A stretch of 64,000 nt of DNA from NCBI RefSeq assembly GCF_000328665.1, contig NC_019977.1, positions 1,302,001-1,366,000 on the forward strand. Reading direction: 5' to 3'. This document shows, in pieces, positions 51,332 to 60,777 of the stretch (positions within the stretch are counted from its first letter, which is position 1; each line of letters opens with the position of its first letter). The stretch comes from Methanomethylovorans hollandica DSM 15978. Lineage in GTDB: Archaea; Halobacteriota; Methanosarcinia; Methanosarcinales; Methanosarcinaceae. Under the pieces are notes generated by a model, which worked only from the letters and a program-made list of their open reading frames with translations, had not been told where the DNA came from and ran no database searches. Position numbers and translations under genes: made by a program.

Positions 51332-53779
51332 CTATAGTTTTGATACAGACTCATTATTTATTCGATCAAAATACTTTGCAAGGGGTCTTTTAACCAATTC
51401 AGTTACAACAAAATATATTACTGCCAAAGACACGATCAAACCTAAATGAACCGGAGTAGGCGTTATAAATTCAAAGAACTTAGCTGTGGCAGGGATAATT
51501 GGCAATGCTATGGTCAAAACAACTGCTGCAATAGATAATAAAATGATTAGTGGCGCTGGCTTGCCTGCCTTTCCAATTGGCAACATCGAACGAATAGAGA
51601 ACATTAAGAGCAATTCCGTCAGCACACTGCCTATATACCAGTTTGTCTGAAGGACCGCTGGTGAAATTCTATAGAATAGACCAAAATACATAAAATCAAA
51701 AACCGTACTGACTAGTCCAAGTGTAACAAATATGATGTACATGGAACGAAAATCATATTTTTGAGGATATTCTATCTCTTTTTCAGATACCTTATCGAAA
51801 GCTATGGCCATCATCGGGAAGTCCGAAAGAAGGTTCAAAAGCAGCAGCTGCTTAGGCAACATCGGCAAAAAGCTGATAAGTAACGAACCCACGGCTACAG
51901 CATAAAAGTTACCAAAGTTTGAGACAAGCGTTGCTCTGATATATTTCAACGTATTGGCATGGGTTTCCCTACCAAGACGAATCCCATCCACAATAACACG
52001 GAGGTCATTCTCAAGCAGGATAATATCAGCTGTTTCACGCGATACGTCCGAAGCCGATTGAACAACCATTGATACATCAGCCGCTTTAAGTGCAGGCGCA
52101 TCATTGATGCCTTCACCAAGGAAGCCGACTGTGAACTGTGCCTTCAGCAATTTAATTAATTCCAGTTTCTGCTGTGGTGTTGTACGAGCAAATACACGTA
52201 TGGAGCCCATTTTTTTATACTGTTCGGTACTAGGTAAGCTCAGGAAATCCGATGCTGTTATAACCTCACTGTTGTCAGAAACCAATCCTGCCTCTCTTCC
52301 TATTGCTTGAGCAACAATTAAAGCATCTCCTGTTATGATTGTGATGGCTACATTCAAACGTTTTGCCATTTTCACGGTTTCAACAGTTGTCGCCTTCAAT
52401 TTGTCAACAAAGGATACAAAGCCTCCAAATTTTGCTCCGTTGCCGTCATCATAGCTGACTCCAAGTACCCGATGTCCAAGTTTTTCTTCATCTTCAAGCC
52501 AACTCCCGATTATTTGATCATCAATTAGCCCCTGAGTATCAAAATATTCGGGACTGCCTCTTCTTATATGTAATTGAGTTCCATCAGTATGAATTACAAC
52601 AGCTCCATTGCTGCGAACAGCAGGATCAAAAGCTTCCTGTGTTATAATTTTATATTCATCTACTTCTTTTCGCTGCTCTGGGCTCAGGGACTCATCTGAT
52701 GCGCGATCAAAAGGTTCAGGAATTCTTTCTTTTAATCCGATAGCTGCCAGCCTTGATAGAATGAGTGGATGATAAGGCGAGGATGGCATCTTGAATGCAT
52801 TGGTTAATCTGAGTTGGTTTTCAGTTATTGTACCTGTTTTGTCTGTGCAAAGCAGATTGACAGATCCAAGATCCTGAACTGAAGTTAGTCTCTTAACAAC
52901 TACCTTTCTTTTGGCAAACTGGAGAGCACCATTAGAGAGAGCAAAGGTGAGTACAAGAGGCAGCGCCTCCGGTATAACTGAAACTGCTAGCGCAATAGCA
53001 AAAATTAGCAGTTGAGGAAAGTCAGTATCTTTTCCTTCAATAAAGGCATTTGCCAGCACAATAAACAGCAGCGTAATCAGAGTTGTTTTCAGTATAAATT
53101 TACTAATGCGGTCAATACCTTTAACGAGCTCACTTTCAGCCTGAACTTCTGATGCTGTTTTTGCAATCCCGGCAAGCTTCGTGTTAATCCCGGTTGCAGT
53201 GACTTCAGCCAGTGCATTCCCGCTAACAATGACAATGCCCTGCAACAATCGATTCTCATCTGTTATCGTCTGATCGTCAGACAATACAGCCTGCTTTATA
53301 ACCGGTATGCTCTCCCCTGTAAAAGTAGTCTCATCAACCTGCAAACTTCTTACTTCCCGGACTATACAATCAGCAGGAACAATATCTCCCGATTCCAGAT
53401 TCAGAACATCTCCAGGCACAATCTGATCCGTCGAAACCTCTTGATCCTCACCGTCCCGAATCACGGTTATGGTACTGCGCAGATAAGATTTCAACTTATC
53501 AGCTGCTGCATTTGATTTATACTCCTGATATACATTGAGTGCAGTTCCCATGAACACGAAAAAAAGAATGAATGCCGCATCAATGGGTTCACCCAAGAGA
53601 TACGTCACAACCGCCGCGGCAATCAATAGCAGATTGAAAATACCTTTGAATTGACGGAGTATAAGTTTTAAGAATCTATGCCGTGGAACAGGTAATGAAT
53701 TTGGCCCGTATTCCCTTAATCGCTTTTGAGCCTCTTCCTTAGTCAGCCCTTTTACCGTATTTATCATTTGTATTAACAT
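51332..53779 (-). CDS. Cation-transporting P-type ATPase (P3/MgtA-like)
   Basis: 815 residues. N-terminal cation-ATPase domain (GLTKEEAQKRLREYGPNSLP), actuator loop VDETTFTGESIPV (about 152), helix-4 motif VSVIPEALP, phosphorylation site LLCTDKTGTITENQL (about 309), and C-terminal transmembrane block. The hinge motif, normally GDGxNDAP, reads GEGINDAPALKAADVSM (about 554), an Asp-to-Glu change in a Mg-coordinating position. Helix 4 and general build suit H+-, Mg2+- or Ca2+-type pumps, so the ion is uncertain. Monocistronic. Confidence 0.9.
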   Translation of the reverse strand: MLIQMINTVKGLTKEEAQKRLREYGPNSLPVPRHRFLKLILRQFKGIFNLLLIAAAVVTYLLGEPIDAAFILFFVFMGTALNVYQEYKSNAAADKLKSYLRSTITVIRDGEDQEVSTDQIVPGDVLNLESGDIVPADCIVREVRSLQVDETTFTGESIPVIKQAVLSDDQTITDENRLLQGIVIVSGNALAEVTATGINTKLAGIAKTASEVQAESELVKGIDRISKFILKTTLITLLFIVLANAFIEGKDTDFPQLLIFAIALAVSVIPEALPLVLTFALSNGALQFAKRKVVVKRLTSVQDLGSVNLLCTDKTGTITENQLRLTNAFKMPSSPYHPLILSRLAAIGLKERIPEPFDRASDESLSPEQRKEVDEYKIITQEAFDPAVRSNGAVVIHTDGTQLHIRRGSPEYFDTQGLIDDQIIGSWLEDEEKLGHRVLGVSYDDGNGAKFGGFVSFVDKLKATTVETVKMAKRLNVAITIITGDALIVAQAIGREAGLVSDNSEVITASDFLSLPSTEQYKKMGSIRVFARTTPQQKLELIKLLKAQFTVGFLGEGINDAPALKAADVSMVVQSASDVSRETADIILLENDLRVIVDGIRLGRETHANTLKYIRATLVSNFGNFYAVAVGSLLISFLPMLPKQLLLLNLLSDFPMMAIAFDKVSEKEIEYPQKYDFRSMYIIFVTLGLVSTVFDFMYFGLFYRISPAVLQTNWYIGSVLTELLLMFSIRSMLPIGKAGKPAPLIILLSIAAVVLTIALPIIPATAKFFEFITPTPVHLGLIVSLAVIYFVVTELVKRPLAKYFDRINNESVSKL

Positions 53780-54401
53780 CCTTAATCATGTATACGATCA
53801 ATATCCGAGCTTTTTTAAGACATTGACTAATCAATATTTCCTTCATACCTCATTCCAGCATAACATGAATCATGCAATATCCGATCCCTTTGAAAACAAT
53901 ATTCAGTCTTTCATATCTGCTTGATACCTTTCTAAATCCCATCTCCTATTATGCAAAGAATCATGTTATTGTTCCTCTTTTATGGCTTTGTATCTAAAAA
54001 GCTGTAAAATATGATAGTTCTGTACCTTAGTAGAATATTGCGAACAACTCGGAAGATACAAGACCATGAATCTATATGACCTGTTAGAAGATTATTTTGT
54101 CGATAGAAAGGATAGATAAGGAAATCAAAAGAAGGAACAAAGTCATTGGTACATTTCTCAATGAGGAAGCTCTATTGAGATTTTCAGTCTTAATATCGAT
54201 CGATATCAATAAAGAGTACATCACTGGAAACAAATATGTATCTATGAAGGAGTAAGAATATACCAGAGCTACAGGGGGAATTTACGGCAAAATGGGGACG
54301 CTGCCAAAATGGTGCTTATGTACGTAGAAAAAGAGTTTTGAAACAGGTTCGTAATTCACCGACTTGCAGAATAATAAATTAAAGGCTTACGGGGGTAACT
54401 T
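53780..54401. other. 622-bp spacer, mostly featureless apart from an IS256 relic
   Basis: No gene besides the transposase end at 54106-54255. The sequence at 54001-54030 (GTAAAATATGATAGTTCTGT) resembles 21277-21305 (GAAAAATATGATGGTCCTGT), a possible weak dispersed repeat. The promoter of the amylase gene should lie near 54340-54380. Confidence 0.4.
54106..54255 (+). pseudogene. C-terminal end of an IS256-family (Mutator) transposase
   Basis: 50 codons read ERIDKEIKRRNKVIGTFLNE, EALLRFSVLISIDINKEYIT, GNKYVSMKE and a stop. This matches the last portion of IS256 transposases (...N-E-I-R-R-R-T-x-V-x-G-x-F-P-N-E...). The DDE part is missing. AGAATTTACGG-type sequence follows, perhaps the element's right end. 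Confidence 0.75.
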
Positions 54402-55844
54402 ATGAGAAACGGTATATTGATGCAATATTTTGAATATGCAATGGCAAATGACGGTCAGCACTGGAAGAACTTAAAAGCTGACGCTCATCATTTAAGTGAA
54501 ATGGGAATTACAGCTGTTTGGATACCACCTTGTTTCAAGGGTACCTCTTCCAGTGATACAGGCTACAGTGTGTATGATCTATATGATTTGGGAGAATTTG
54601 ACCAGAAGGGTACCATAAGAACGAAGTACGGAACTAAAGATGAGCTGATCGAAGCTATTAATGCACTGCATGAAAAAGGAATACAGGTATATGCCGACAT
54701 AGTGCTAAACCATAAAGCCGGAAGCGATGGAACTCAGACCTTTAAGGTGGTTGAGGTTGAATTTAACGATAGAACCAAAGTTATTTCAGATCCTTATGAT
54801 ATTAAAGGCTGGACTAAATTCACCTTCCCGGGAAGAAATAATAAATATTCTGATTTTAAATGGTCCTTTGAGCATTTTACAGGAGTTGATTACAATGAAG
54901 CAAACGGAAAGACTGCCGTATATAAAATTCTCGGAGATAACAAGGATTGGGCAGAGAACGTTGATAAAGACCTCGGCAACTTTGATTATTTGATGTTTGC
55001 GAATATTGACTTTGATCATCCGGACGTTAAAAACGAAATATACAAATGGTTCAAGTGGTTCGTAAATGAAACAAAAGTCGATGGTGTGAGAATTGATGCA
55101 ATCAAGCATATAAATCAGGATTTTATCAAAGAGTTCTTAAAGTTCATTAAAAAAGAGCAGGGTGAAGAGTTCTATGTTGTAGGCGAGTATTGGCAATCAA
55201 ACCATGAGGTATTAGACGATTATCTGGAAGAACATCTTCTGGATATGTATGATGTTCCATTGCATTTTAATTTCCATAGGGCATCTAAAGAGAGTAACAG
55301 CTTTGATATGAGGACAATTTTCGACAATTCATTAGTTAAAACTCATCCCCAGCTTGCAGTAACCTTTGTAGACAACCACGACTCACAACCGATGCAGGCA
55401 TTAGAATCCTTTGTGGAGGATTGGTTCAAACCGCTGGCGTATGCATTGATCCTGTTAAGAAAGGATGGTTATCCTACGATATTTCACGGAGATTACTACG
55501 GAATTGCTAATGTAGAAGGACACAGGCCAATGCAAAATGTTATTGACAATTTGATCAGAATCAGAAAAGAGAATGCTTACGGAGAACAACAGGATTATTT
55601 CGATCATGGAAACACAATCGGCTGGATAAGGCTCGGAACCGAAGAGCATCCTAACGGCTGTGCAGTAGTATTAACGAACGGATCAGACGGAGAAAAGGAT
55701 ATGTATGTGGGGCAGATCCATTCGGATGAGATATGGATTGATCGTGTGGGCAATAATCCTGCAGAAGTAGTTATTGATGAACAGGGAAAGGGGACATTTC
55801 CAGTTTCGGGAGGTTCGGTTTCCTGCTATACAAAAAAAGAATAG
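54402..55844 (+). CDS. Cytoplasmic alpha-amylase (GH13)
   Basis: 480 residues without signal peptide, matching the AmyS-like cytoplasmic or mature bacterial amylases in length. Conserved GH13 regions: I DIVLNHKAG (about 99), II GVRIDAIKHI with nucleophile Asp near 231, III VVGEYW with acid Glu near 261, and IV TFVDNHDSQP near 326. N-terminus GILMQYFEYAMANDGQHWKN and VWIPPCFKGTSSSDTGY are typical. Cleaves alpha-1,4-glucans, presumably stored glycogen. It appears bacterial in style. An SDR gene follows after 56 bp, but a functional link is not shown. Confidence 0.93.
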   Translation: MRNGILMQYFEYAMANDGQHWKNLKADAHHLSEMGITAVWIPPCFKGTSSSDTGYSVYDLYDLGEFDQKGTIRTKYGTKDELIEAINALHEKGIQVYADIVLNHKAGSDGTQTFKVVEVEFNDRTKVISDPYDIKGWTKFTFPGRNNKYSDFKWSFEHFTGVDYNEANGKTAVYKILGDNKDWAENVDKDLGNFDYLMFANIDFDHPDVKNEIYKWFKWFVNETKVDGVRIDAIKHINQDFIKEFLKFIKKEQGEEFYVVGEYWQSNHEVLDDYLEEHLLDMYDVPLHFNFHRASKESNSFDMRTIFDNSLVKTHPQLAVTFVDNHDSQPMQALESFVEDWFKPLAYALILLRKDGYPTIFHGDYYGIANVEGHRPMQNVIDNLIRIRKENAYGEQQDYFDHGNTIGWIRLGTEEHPNGCAVVLTNGSDGEKDMYVGQIHSDEIWIDRVGNNPAEVVIDEQGKGTFPVSGGSVSCYTKKE

Positions 55845-55900
55845 TACAAAAGCTTTTAAGAAGGTTTAATTGAGCAAATTATGAATGGGGGTAATAGTGT

Positions 55901-56671
55901 ATGGTTAATAATTTATTTGATCTAAGTGGCAAAGTTGCGATTGTAACTGGTGCCTCCAGTGGATTAGGGATTCAGTTCGCTAAAGCATTAGCTAGTGCCG
56001 GAGCAAATATTACGATTGCAGCAAGAAGAGTTGAGAAGTTAAAAGCACTTGAGATAGAACTGGAGAAATTTGGCATAAAGTGTCTCACAGTAAAGTGCGA
56101 TGTTTTAAACGAAGATGATATTATAAATGTAGTCGAACGCACAGTTGAAGAATTTGGGAAAATCGATATTCTGGTAAATAACGCAGGAACCTCTTCTTCT
56201 GCGCAGGCGGAAGATTTGACTGGGGAAGAATGGGATACAGTACTTAATACAAATCTTAGAGGTGTGTTTTTCTTCTCAAAGCATGCTGCAAAAAAGATGA
56301 AAGAACGCAATTATGGAAGAATAATTAACATAACTTCAATGTATGGTGTAATTGGAAATACACAAAATCCACTCTCTTCCTATCATGCATCAAAAGGGGG
56401 AGTAACCAATCTTACTCGAGCACTAGCAGGAGAGTGGGCAAAATATGGAATTACCGTAAATGCCATAGGACCTGGATTCTTTGAATCTGAAATGACAAAG
56501 GAAATGGTTTCTGATGATAGTTTTAAGGATTTTGTTCGGTCAAGATGTCCTATGAAACGAATTGGTAAACCGGGTGAGATGGATGGTTTACTGATATACC
56601 TTGCATCTGACAATTCTAGTTATTTGACAGGACAAGATATCTGTGTTGACGGTGGATGGACTGCTGTATAA
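55901..56671 (+). CDS. SDR family oxidoreductase (FabG/gluconate-dehydrogenase-like)
   Basis: 256 residues. NAD(P)-binding GASSGLGIQFA (about 18), NNAGTSS, catalytic Ser in IINITSMYG, and catalytic YHASK (Tyr about 161, Lys 165), ending in YLTGQDICVDGGWTA. The Ala-Arg-Arg after strand 2 (ITIAARRVEKLKAL) favours NADP. Substrate is unknown; the closest builds are gluconate 5-dehydrogenases and 3-oxoacyl-ACP reductases. Same strand as the amylase, with GGGGG before the ATG. Confidence 0.92.
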   Translation: MVNNLFDLSGKVAIVTGASSGLGIQFAKALASAGANITIAARRVEKLKALEIELEKFGIKCLTVKCDVLNEDDIINVVERTVEEFGKIDILVNNAGTSSSAQAEDLTGEEWDTVLNTNLRGVFFFSKHAAKKMKERNYGRIINITSMYGVIGNTQNPLSSYHASKGGVTNLTRALAGEWAKYGITVNAIGPGFFESEMTKEMVSDDSFKDFVRSRCPMKRIGKPGEMDGLLIYLASDNSSYLTGQDICVDGGWTAV

Positions 56672-56747
56672 TCATTAAAAAGAAAATATACTTTTTGTAG
56701 TCACCTGTGGATGATGGAGTTAGCAGCTGAAAAGTACCATTATAGTC

Positions 56748-57065
56748 TTAAGGGATACTTATTTGCCTCACGGTCTGAGTAGCCTTCCCCTGCTTGTCCG
56801 GAGGATATCCATACTTAGGTAATATCCTCTTCACAAGCACACACATCTGTGAAAGGACATTCTCACGAACGGTACAGTCAATAGTAACATTGGAAAGCAC
56901 AGTGTTTACCAGCTCCTGTGCCATTGTCCGCATGGTCTCATCACCTAACACTTTAACAGCACTATCATTCTTTTCCAGTGCATCATAGAAAAGTGGGACA
57001 CGTTTATTACTTTTGACTGTAATATTTTGGTAGCTACTATATGTGATTACAGATGAAAATACCAA
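56748..57065 (-). pseudogene. hsdR C-terminal relic, antiparallel to the second RM operon
   Basis: About 75 codons match the end of the HsdR encoded at 12613-15858: [60 protein letters not shown] against FYTAIADNESAREVM, LAVVLFEKVKQNASIDWTI and VIVKRTLRQYGYPPDMQALA. The upstream motor and nuclease domains are missing. It lies between the SDR gene and hsdM of system 2 on the opposite strand, and so marks an older type I locus of the system-1 kind. Confidence 0.8.
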
Positions 57066-57133
57066 ACCTTAAAGGAAAACAATATGCATCTCACATCTTC
57101 ATCTAAACGTAGCTTCTATCGGTGGTATAGATA

Positions 57134-59530
57134 ATGGCCTTGAAAAAATCAGAACTTTATTCTTCTCTCTGGTCCAGCTGTGATGAACTGCGTGGAGGTA
57201 TGGATGCCAGCCAGTACAAAGACTATGTGCTGGTGCTATTGTTCATCAAGTACGTAAGTGACAAATACGCAGGTGTTCCCTATGCACCCATCACTATTCC
57301 GGAAGGTGCAAGCTTTGCGGATATGGTTGCACTTAAGGGTAAGCCGGATATCGGCGACCAGATCAACAAGAAGATAATTGCTCCATTAGTCAGTGCCAAC
57401 AAACTGTCTGATATGCCAGACTTCCACGATGCTACTAAACTTGGCAGCGGTAAGGAGCAGGTGGACAGGCTGACCAACCTCATCGCCATCTTCGAGAACC
57501 CGGCCCTTGATTTCTCAAAGAACCGCGCTGAAGGCGATGATATCTTGGGTGACGCTTACGAGTACCTTATGAGGCACTTCGCAACGGAAAGCGGTAAGAG
57601 CAAGGGCCAGTTCTATACTCCTGCCGAGGTAAGCCGGATCATTGCACAGATACTTGGAATACGTCAGGCTGATACCACAAGTTCCACCACGGCCTATGAT
57701 CCTACATGCGGTTCAGGCTCTCTGCTTTTGAAGGTTGCAGATGAGGCGAGGACCAAGATAACTCTCTACGGTCAGGAGAAGGACGCTGCTACATCGGGTC
57801 TTGCTCGCATGAACATGATCCTGCATAACAATCCTGAAGCTCTTATATGGCAGGGTAATACCCTTGCAGACCCCAAGTTCGTTGAGGACGGTATACTCAA
57901 GACCTTCGATTATGTGGTCGCCAATCCTCCTTTCAGCGATAAGCGCTGGAGTACTGGTCTGGACCCTCTACACGATACTTATGAACGTTTCAAGCCCTTT
58001 GGCATTCCGCCTGCCAAGCAGGGAGATTATGCTTATCTGCTGCATATTGTCCGCTCACTCAAGAGTACAGGCAAAGGTGCTTGTATTCTGCCCCATGGCG
58101 TGCTGTTTCGTGGCAATGCAGAGGCAGACATTCGCCGTAATCTGATACGCAAAGGATACATCAAGGGTATCATTGGCCTGCCAGCCAACCTGTTCTACGG
58201 TACCGGCATCCCTGCATGCATCATTGTTATCGATAAAGAGGAAGCCCATAACCGCAAGGGTATCTTTATGATCGATGCCAGTGCGGATTTTATGAAAGAT
58301 GGTCCCAAGAACCGGCTGCGTGCCCGGGATATCCATAAGATCGTGGATGTTTTCACAAAGCAGACAGACATCCCGAAATACTCGCGGATGGTGAGCTTTG
58401 AGGAGATCGGGAAGAACGAGTTCAACCTTAATCTTCCGCGCTATATTGACAGCCAGCAGGCTGAGGACCTGCAGGATATCGAAGGCCATCTGCATGGTGG
58501 TATTCCCACTGCTGATGTGGATGCATTACAGCGTTACTGGGATGTCTGTCCAGAGCTTCGGCAAACCCTGTTCAAAGCGAATAGACCCAATTATCTGGCC
58601 CTTGCAGTGGATAAAGCTGCTATTAAATCCACTATCTACGAGCATCCTGAGTTCTCTGCTTTTATCTCTGGCATGAATGCGCATTTTGCTGTGTGGCAGG
58701 AGCAAGCTTCGGCTATGCTGCGAGAATTGCAGGCGGACAGCCATCCGAAGGAAGTTATAGCCAAGTTATCCGAAGACCTGCTTGCTCATTACGCAGATAA
58801 ACCACTCATCAGCCAATACGATGTGTATCAGCATCTGATGGATTACTGGGAGACAACGATGCAGGATGACTGTTACCTTATTGCAGATGAAGGCTGGAAA
58901 GCTAAGACCTATCGTATCATCGAGAAGGATAAGAAAGGCAAGGAGAAGGACAAGGGCTGGACCTGTGACCTTGTGCCAAAGTCCTTCATCGTAGCCCGTT
59001 TCTTCGCCAAAGAGCAGGAGATTGTGGATAAGCTTACGGCTGAGCTGGAAAGTGTCACAGCCCGCAGCACAGAACTGGAAGAAGAAAACAGCGGTGAAGA
59101 AGGTGCTTTTTCAGAACTTGATAAGGTGAACAAAGCTAATGTAACAGCTCGCCTGAAGGAGATCAAAGGCGACAGGGAAGCTCAGGAAGAAGCTGCTGTA
59201 CTTAATGACTGGCTGCAACTTGCCAATGAGGAAGCTGACCTGAAGAAACACCTCAAGGATGCCGAAAATGCACTTGATGCCAAAGCTTATGCTCACTACC
59301 CACAGCTTACCGAGGACGACATCAAGACGCTGGTAGTGGACGACAAATGGCTCACTGCACTGGATACTGCCATCCATGGCGAAATGGACCGTATCAGCCA
59401 ATCCCTCACCCAGCGTGTGAAGGAACTCGCAGAGCGCTATGAAACCCCCATGCCTCTGATGACAGAACGTGTGGCTCAACTGGAAGCAAAAGTGAATGGG
59501 CACTTGGAGAGGATGGGGTTTAGGCTATGA
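57134..59530 (+). CDS. hsdM: Type I restriction-modification system 2, methyltransferase subunit HsdM (long form)
   Basis: 798 residues: N-terminal HsdM helical domain (LYSSLWSSCDELRGGMDASQ), methyltransferase core with DPTCGSGSLLLKVAD (near 189) and NPPFSDKRWS (near 263), then an unusually long C-terminal extension of about 300 residues. The extension includes a coiled coil (AELESVTARSTELEEENSGE) and ends KVNGHLERMGFRL. System 1's HsdM has 505 residues, so the two belong to different type I families. Overlaps hsdS by ATGA. Confidence 0.95.
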   Translation: MALKKSELYSSLWSSCDELRGGMDASQYKDYVLVLLFIKYVSDKYAGVPYAPITIPEGASFADMVALKGKPDIGDQINKKIIAPLVSANKLSDMPDFHDATKLGSGKEQVDRLTNLIAIFENPALDFSKNRAEGDDILGDAYEYLMRHFATESGKSKGQFYTPAEVSRIIAQILGIRQADTTSSTTAYDPTCGSGSLLLKVADEARTKITLYGQEKDAATSGLARMNMILHNNPEALIWQGNTLADPKFVEDGILKTFDYVVANPPFSDKRWSTGLDPLHDTYERFKPFGIPPAKQGDYAYLLHIVRSLKSTGKGACILPHGVLFRGNAEADIRRNLIRKGYIKGIIGLPANLFYGTGIPACIIVIDKEEAHNRKGIFMIDASADFMKDGPKNRLRARDIHKIVDVFTKQTDIPKYSRMVSFEEIGKNEFNLNLPRYIDSQQAEDLQDIEGHLHGGIPTADVDALQRYWDVCPELRQTLFKANRPNYLALAVDKAAIKSTIYEHPEFSAFISGMNAHFAVWQEQASAMLRELQADSHPKEVIAKLSEDLLAHYADKPLISQYDVYQHLMDYWETTMQDDCYLIADEGWKAKTYRIIEKDKKGKEKDKGWTCDLVPKSFIVARFFAKEQEIVDKLTAELESVTARSTELEEENSGEEGAFSELDKVNKANVTARLKEIKGDREAQEEAAVLNDWLQLANEEADLKKHLKDAENALDAKAYAHYPQLTEDDIKTLVVDDKWLTALDTAIHGEMDRISQSLTQRVKELAERYETPMPLMTERVAQLEAKVNGHLERMGFRL

Positions 59531-60777
59531 GTACAGAATCAGTTGCTGAGAGCATACCACCGGGATATAAGCAGACTGAGGTGGGGGTGATACCGGAGGA
59601 TTGGGAAATTGTAACATTAGGCAATGTTGTTACCAAGTTTATACATGGCGGTACACCCTCTACTAAACATGAAGATTATTGGAAAGGAGATATTCCTTGG
59701 ATAACAGGTGCAGATATTCTTAATCAACAAGTTTCAGAAATAAGGCGGTTGATTACTACGGATGCTGTTAAGAATAGTTCCACAAACATCGTAAACAAGG
59801 GCAATCTCTTACTCGTTTCAAGGACCGGCGTAGGTAAGTTGGCAATTGCATCTTGCGATATAGCAATAAGCCAAGATTTTACTGGTATATGCACCAAAAA
59901 CGATAATCTGAGTACTGAATATCTCTTTAGATTCCTTGATATGAACCAATCTTTTTTAAAAAATCAGAATCAAGGAACTTCAATATTAGGAATAACGAGA
60001 GAAACTCTTTCATCAATTCTTATTTTTTTCCCTCCCACCCTCGCCGAACAAGAAGCCATCGCCACCGCACTCTCCGATACGGATGCCCTCATAGAATCCC
60101 TGGAGCAGCTCATCGCCAAGAAACGCCAGATCAAGCAAGGTGCTATGCAGGAGTTGCTGACTGGGAAGAGGAGGCTGCCGGGGTTTGAAGTAAAAAAAGG
60201 TTACAAGCATACAGAGATAGGGATGATTCCAGAGGATTGGGTAGTTAAAACTCTTGGATCATTCTGTGAAATTGTTGCTGGTCGTGACTTAGTAAGAGAT
60301 GACTTTTCGCCAATTGATAGTGATATGCACAAATTCCCTATATACTCAAATTCAATTGCTGATAAGGGGCTTTACGGATATTCTAAATCTTACCAGTATG
60401 AACCAGATAAAATCACAGTTACAGCTAGAGGTGACGTTGGACATGCATTCTACCGAAGCATGAAGTTTAGTGCAATAGGACGTTTGCTCGTTTTGTCATC
60501 ACAGCAGCAGTATGATCTTCGATTTATTACTGAATATATTAACAATTTCGTAGATTTCGCTCTTGAAAGCACGGGTGTACCTCAACTCACTGCCCCACAA
60601 ATATCTAAATATGCCATTGCTCTCCCATCCAACATAACCGAACAAACTGCCATCGCCACCATCCTCTCCGATATGGATGCAGAGATCACCGCATTAGAAG
60701 AAAAACTTTCCAAGACCCGCCAGATCAAGCAGGGTATGATGCAGGAACTGCTTACAGGGAGGATACGATTGGTATGA
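59527..60777 (+). CDS. hsdS: Type I restriction-modification system 2, specificity subunit HsdS
   Basis: 416 residues with two target-recognition domains, each introduced by the same motif: GYKQTEVGVIPEDWEIVTLG and GYKHTEIGMIPEDWVVKTLG. Each is followed by a repeated helix (AEQEAIATALSDTDALIESL... and TEQTAIATILSDMDAEITAL...), ending KQGAMQELLTGKRRLPGF / KQGMMQELLTGRIRLV. The recognition parts are AT-rich relative to the spacers. Four-base overlap with the next gene. Confidence 0.95.
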   Translation: MSTESVAESIPPGYKQTEVGVIPEDWEIVTLGNVVTKFIHGGTPSTKHEDYWKGDIPWITGADILNQQVSEIRRLITTDAVKNSSTNIVNKGNLLLVSRTGVGKLAIASCDIAISQDFTGICTKNDNLSTEYLFRFLDMNQSFLKNQNQGTSILGITRETLSSILIFFPPTLAEQEAIATALSDTDALIESLEQLIAKKRQIKQGAMQELLTGKRRLPGFEVKKGYKHTEIGMIPEDWVVKTLGSFCEIVAGRDLVRDDFSPIDSDMHKFPIYSNSIADKGLYGYSKSYQYEPDKITVTARGDVGHAFYRSMKFSAIGRLLVLSSQQQYDLRFITEYINNFVDFALESTGVPQLTAPQISKYAIALPSNITEQTAIATILSDMDAEITALEEKLSKTRQIKQGMMQELLTGRIRLV

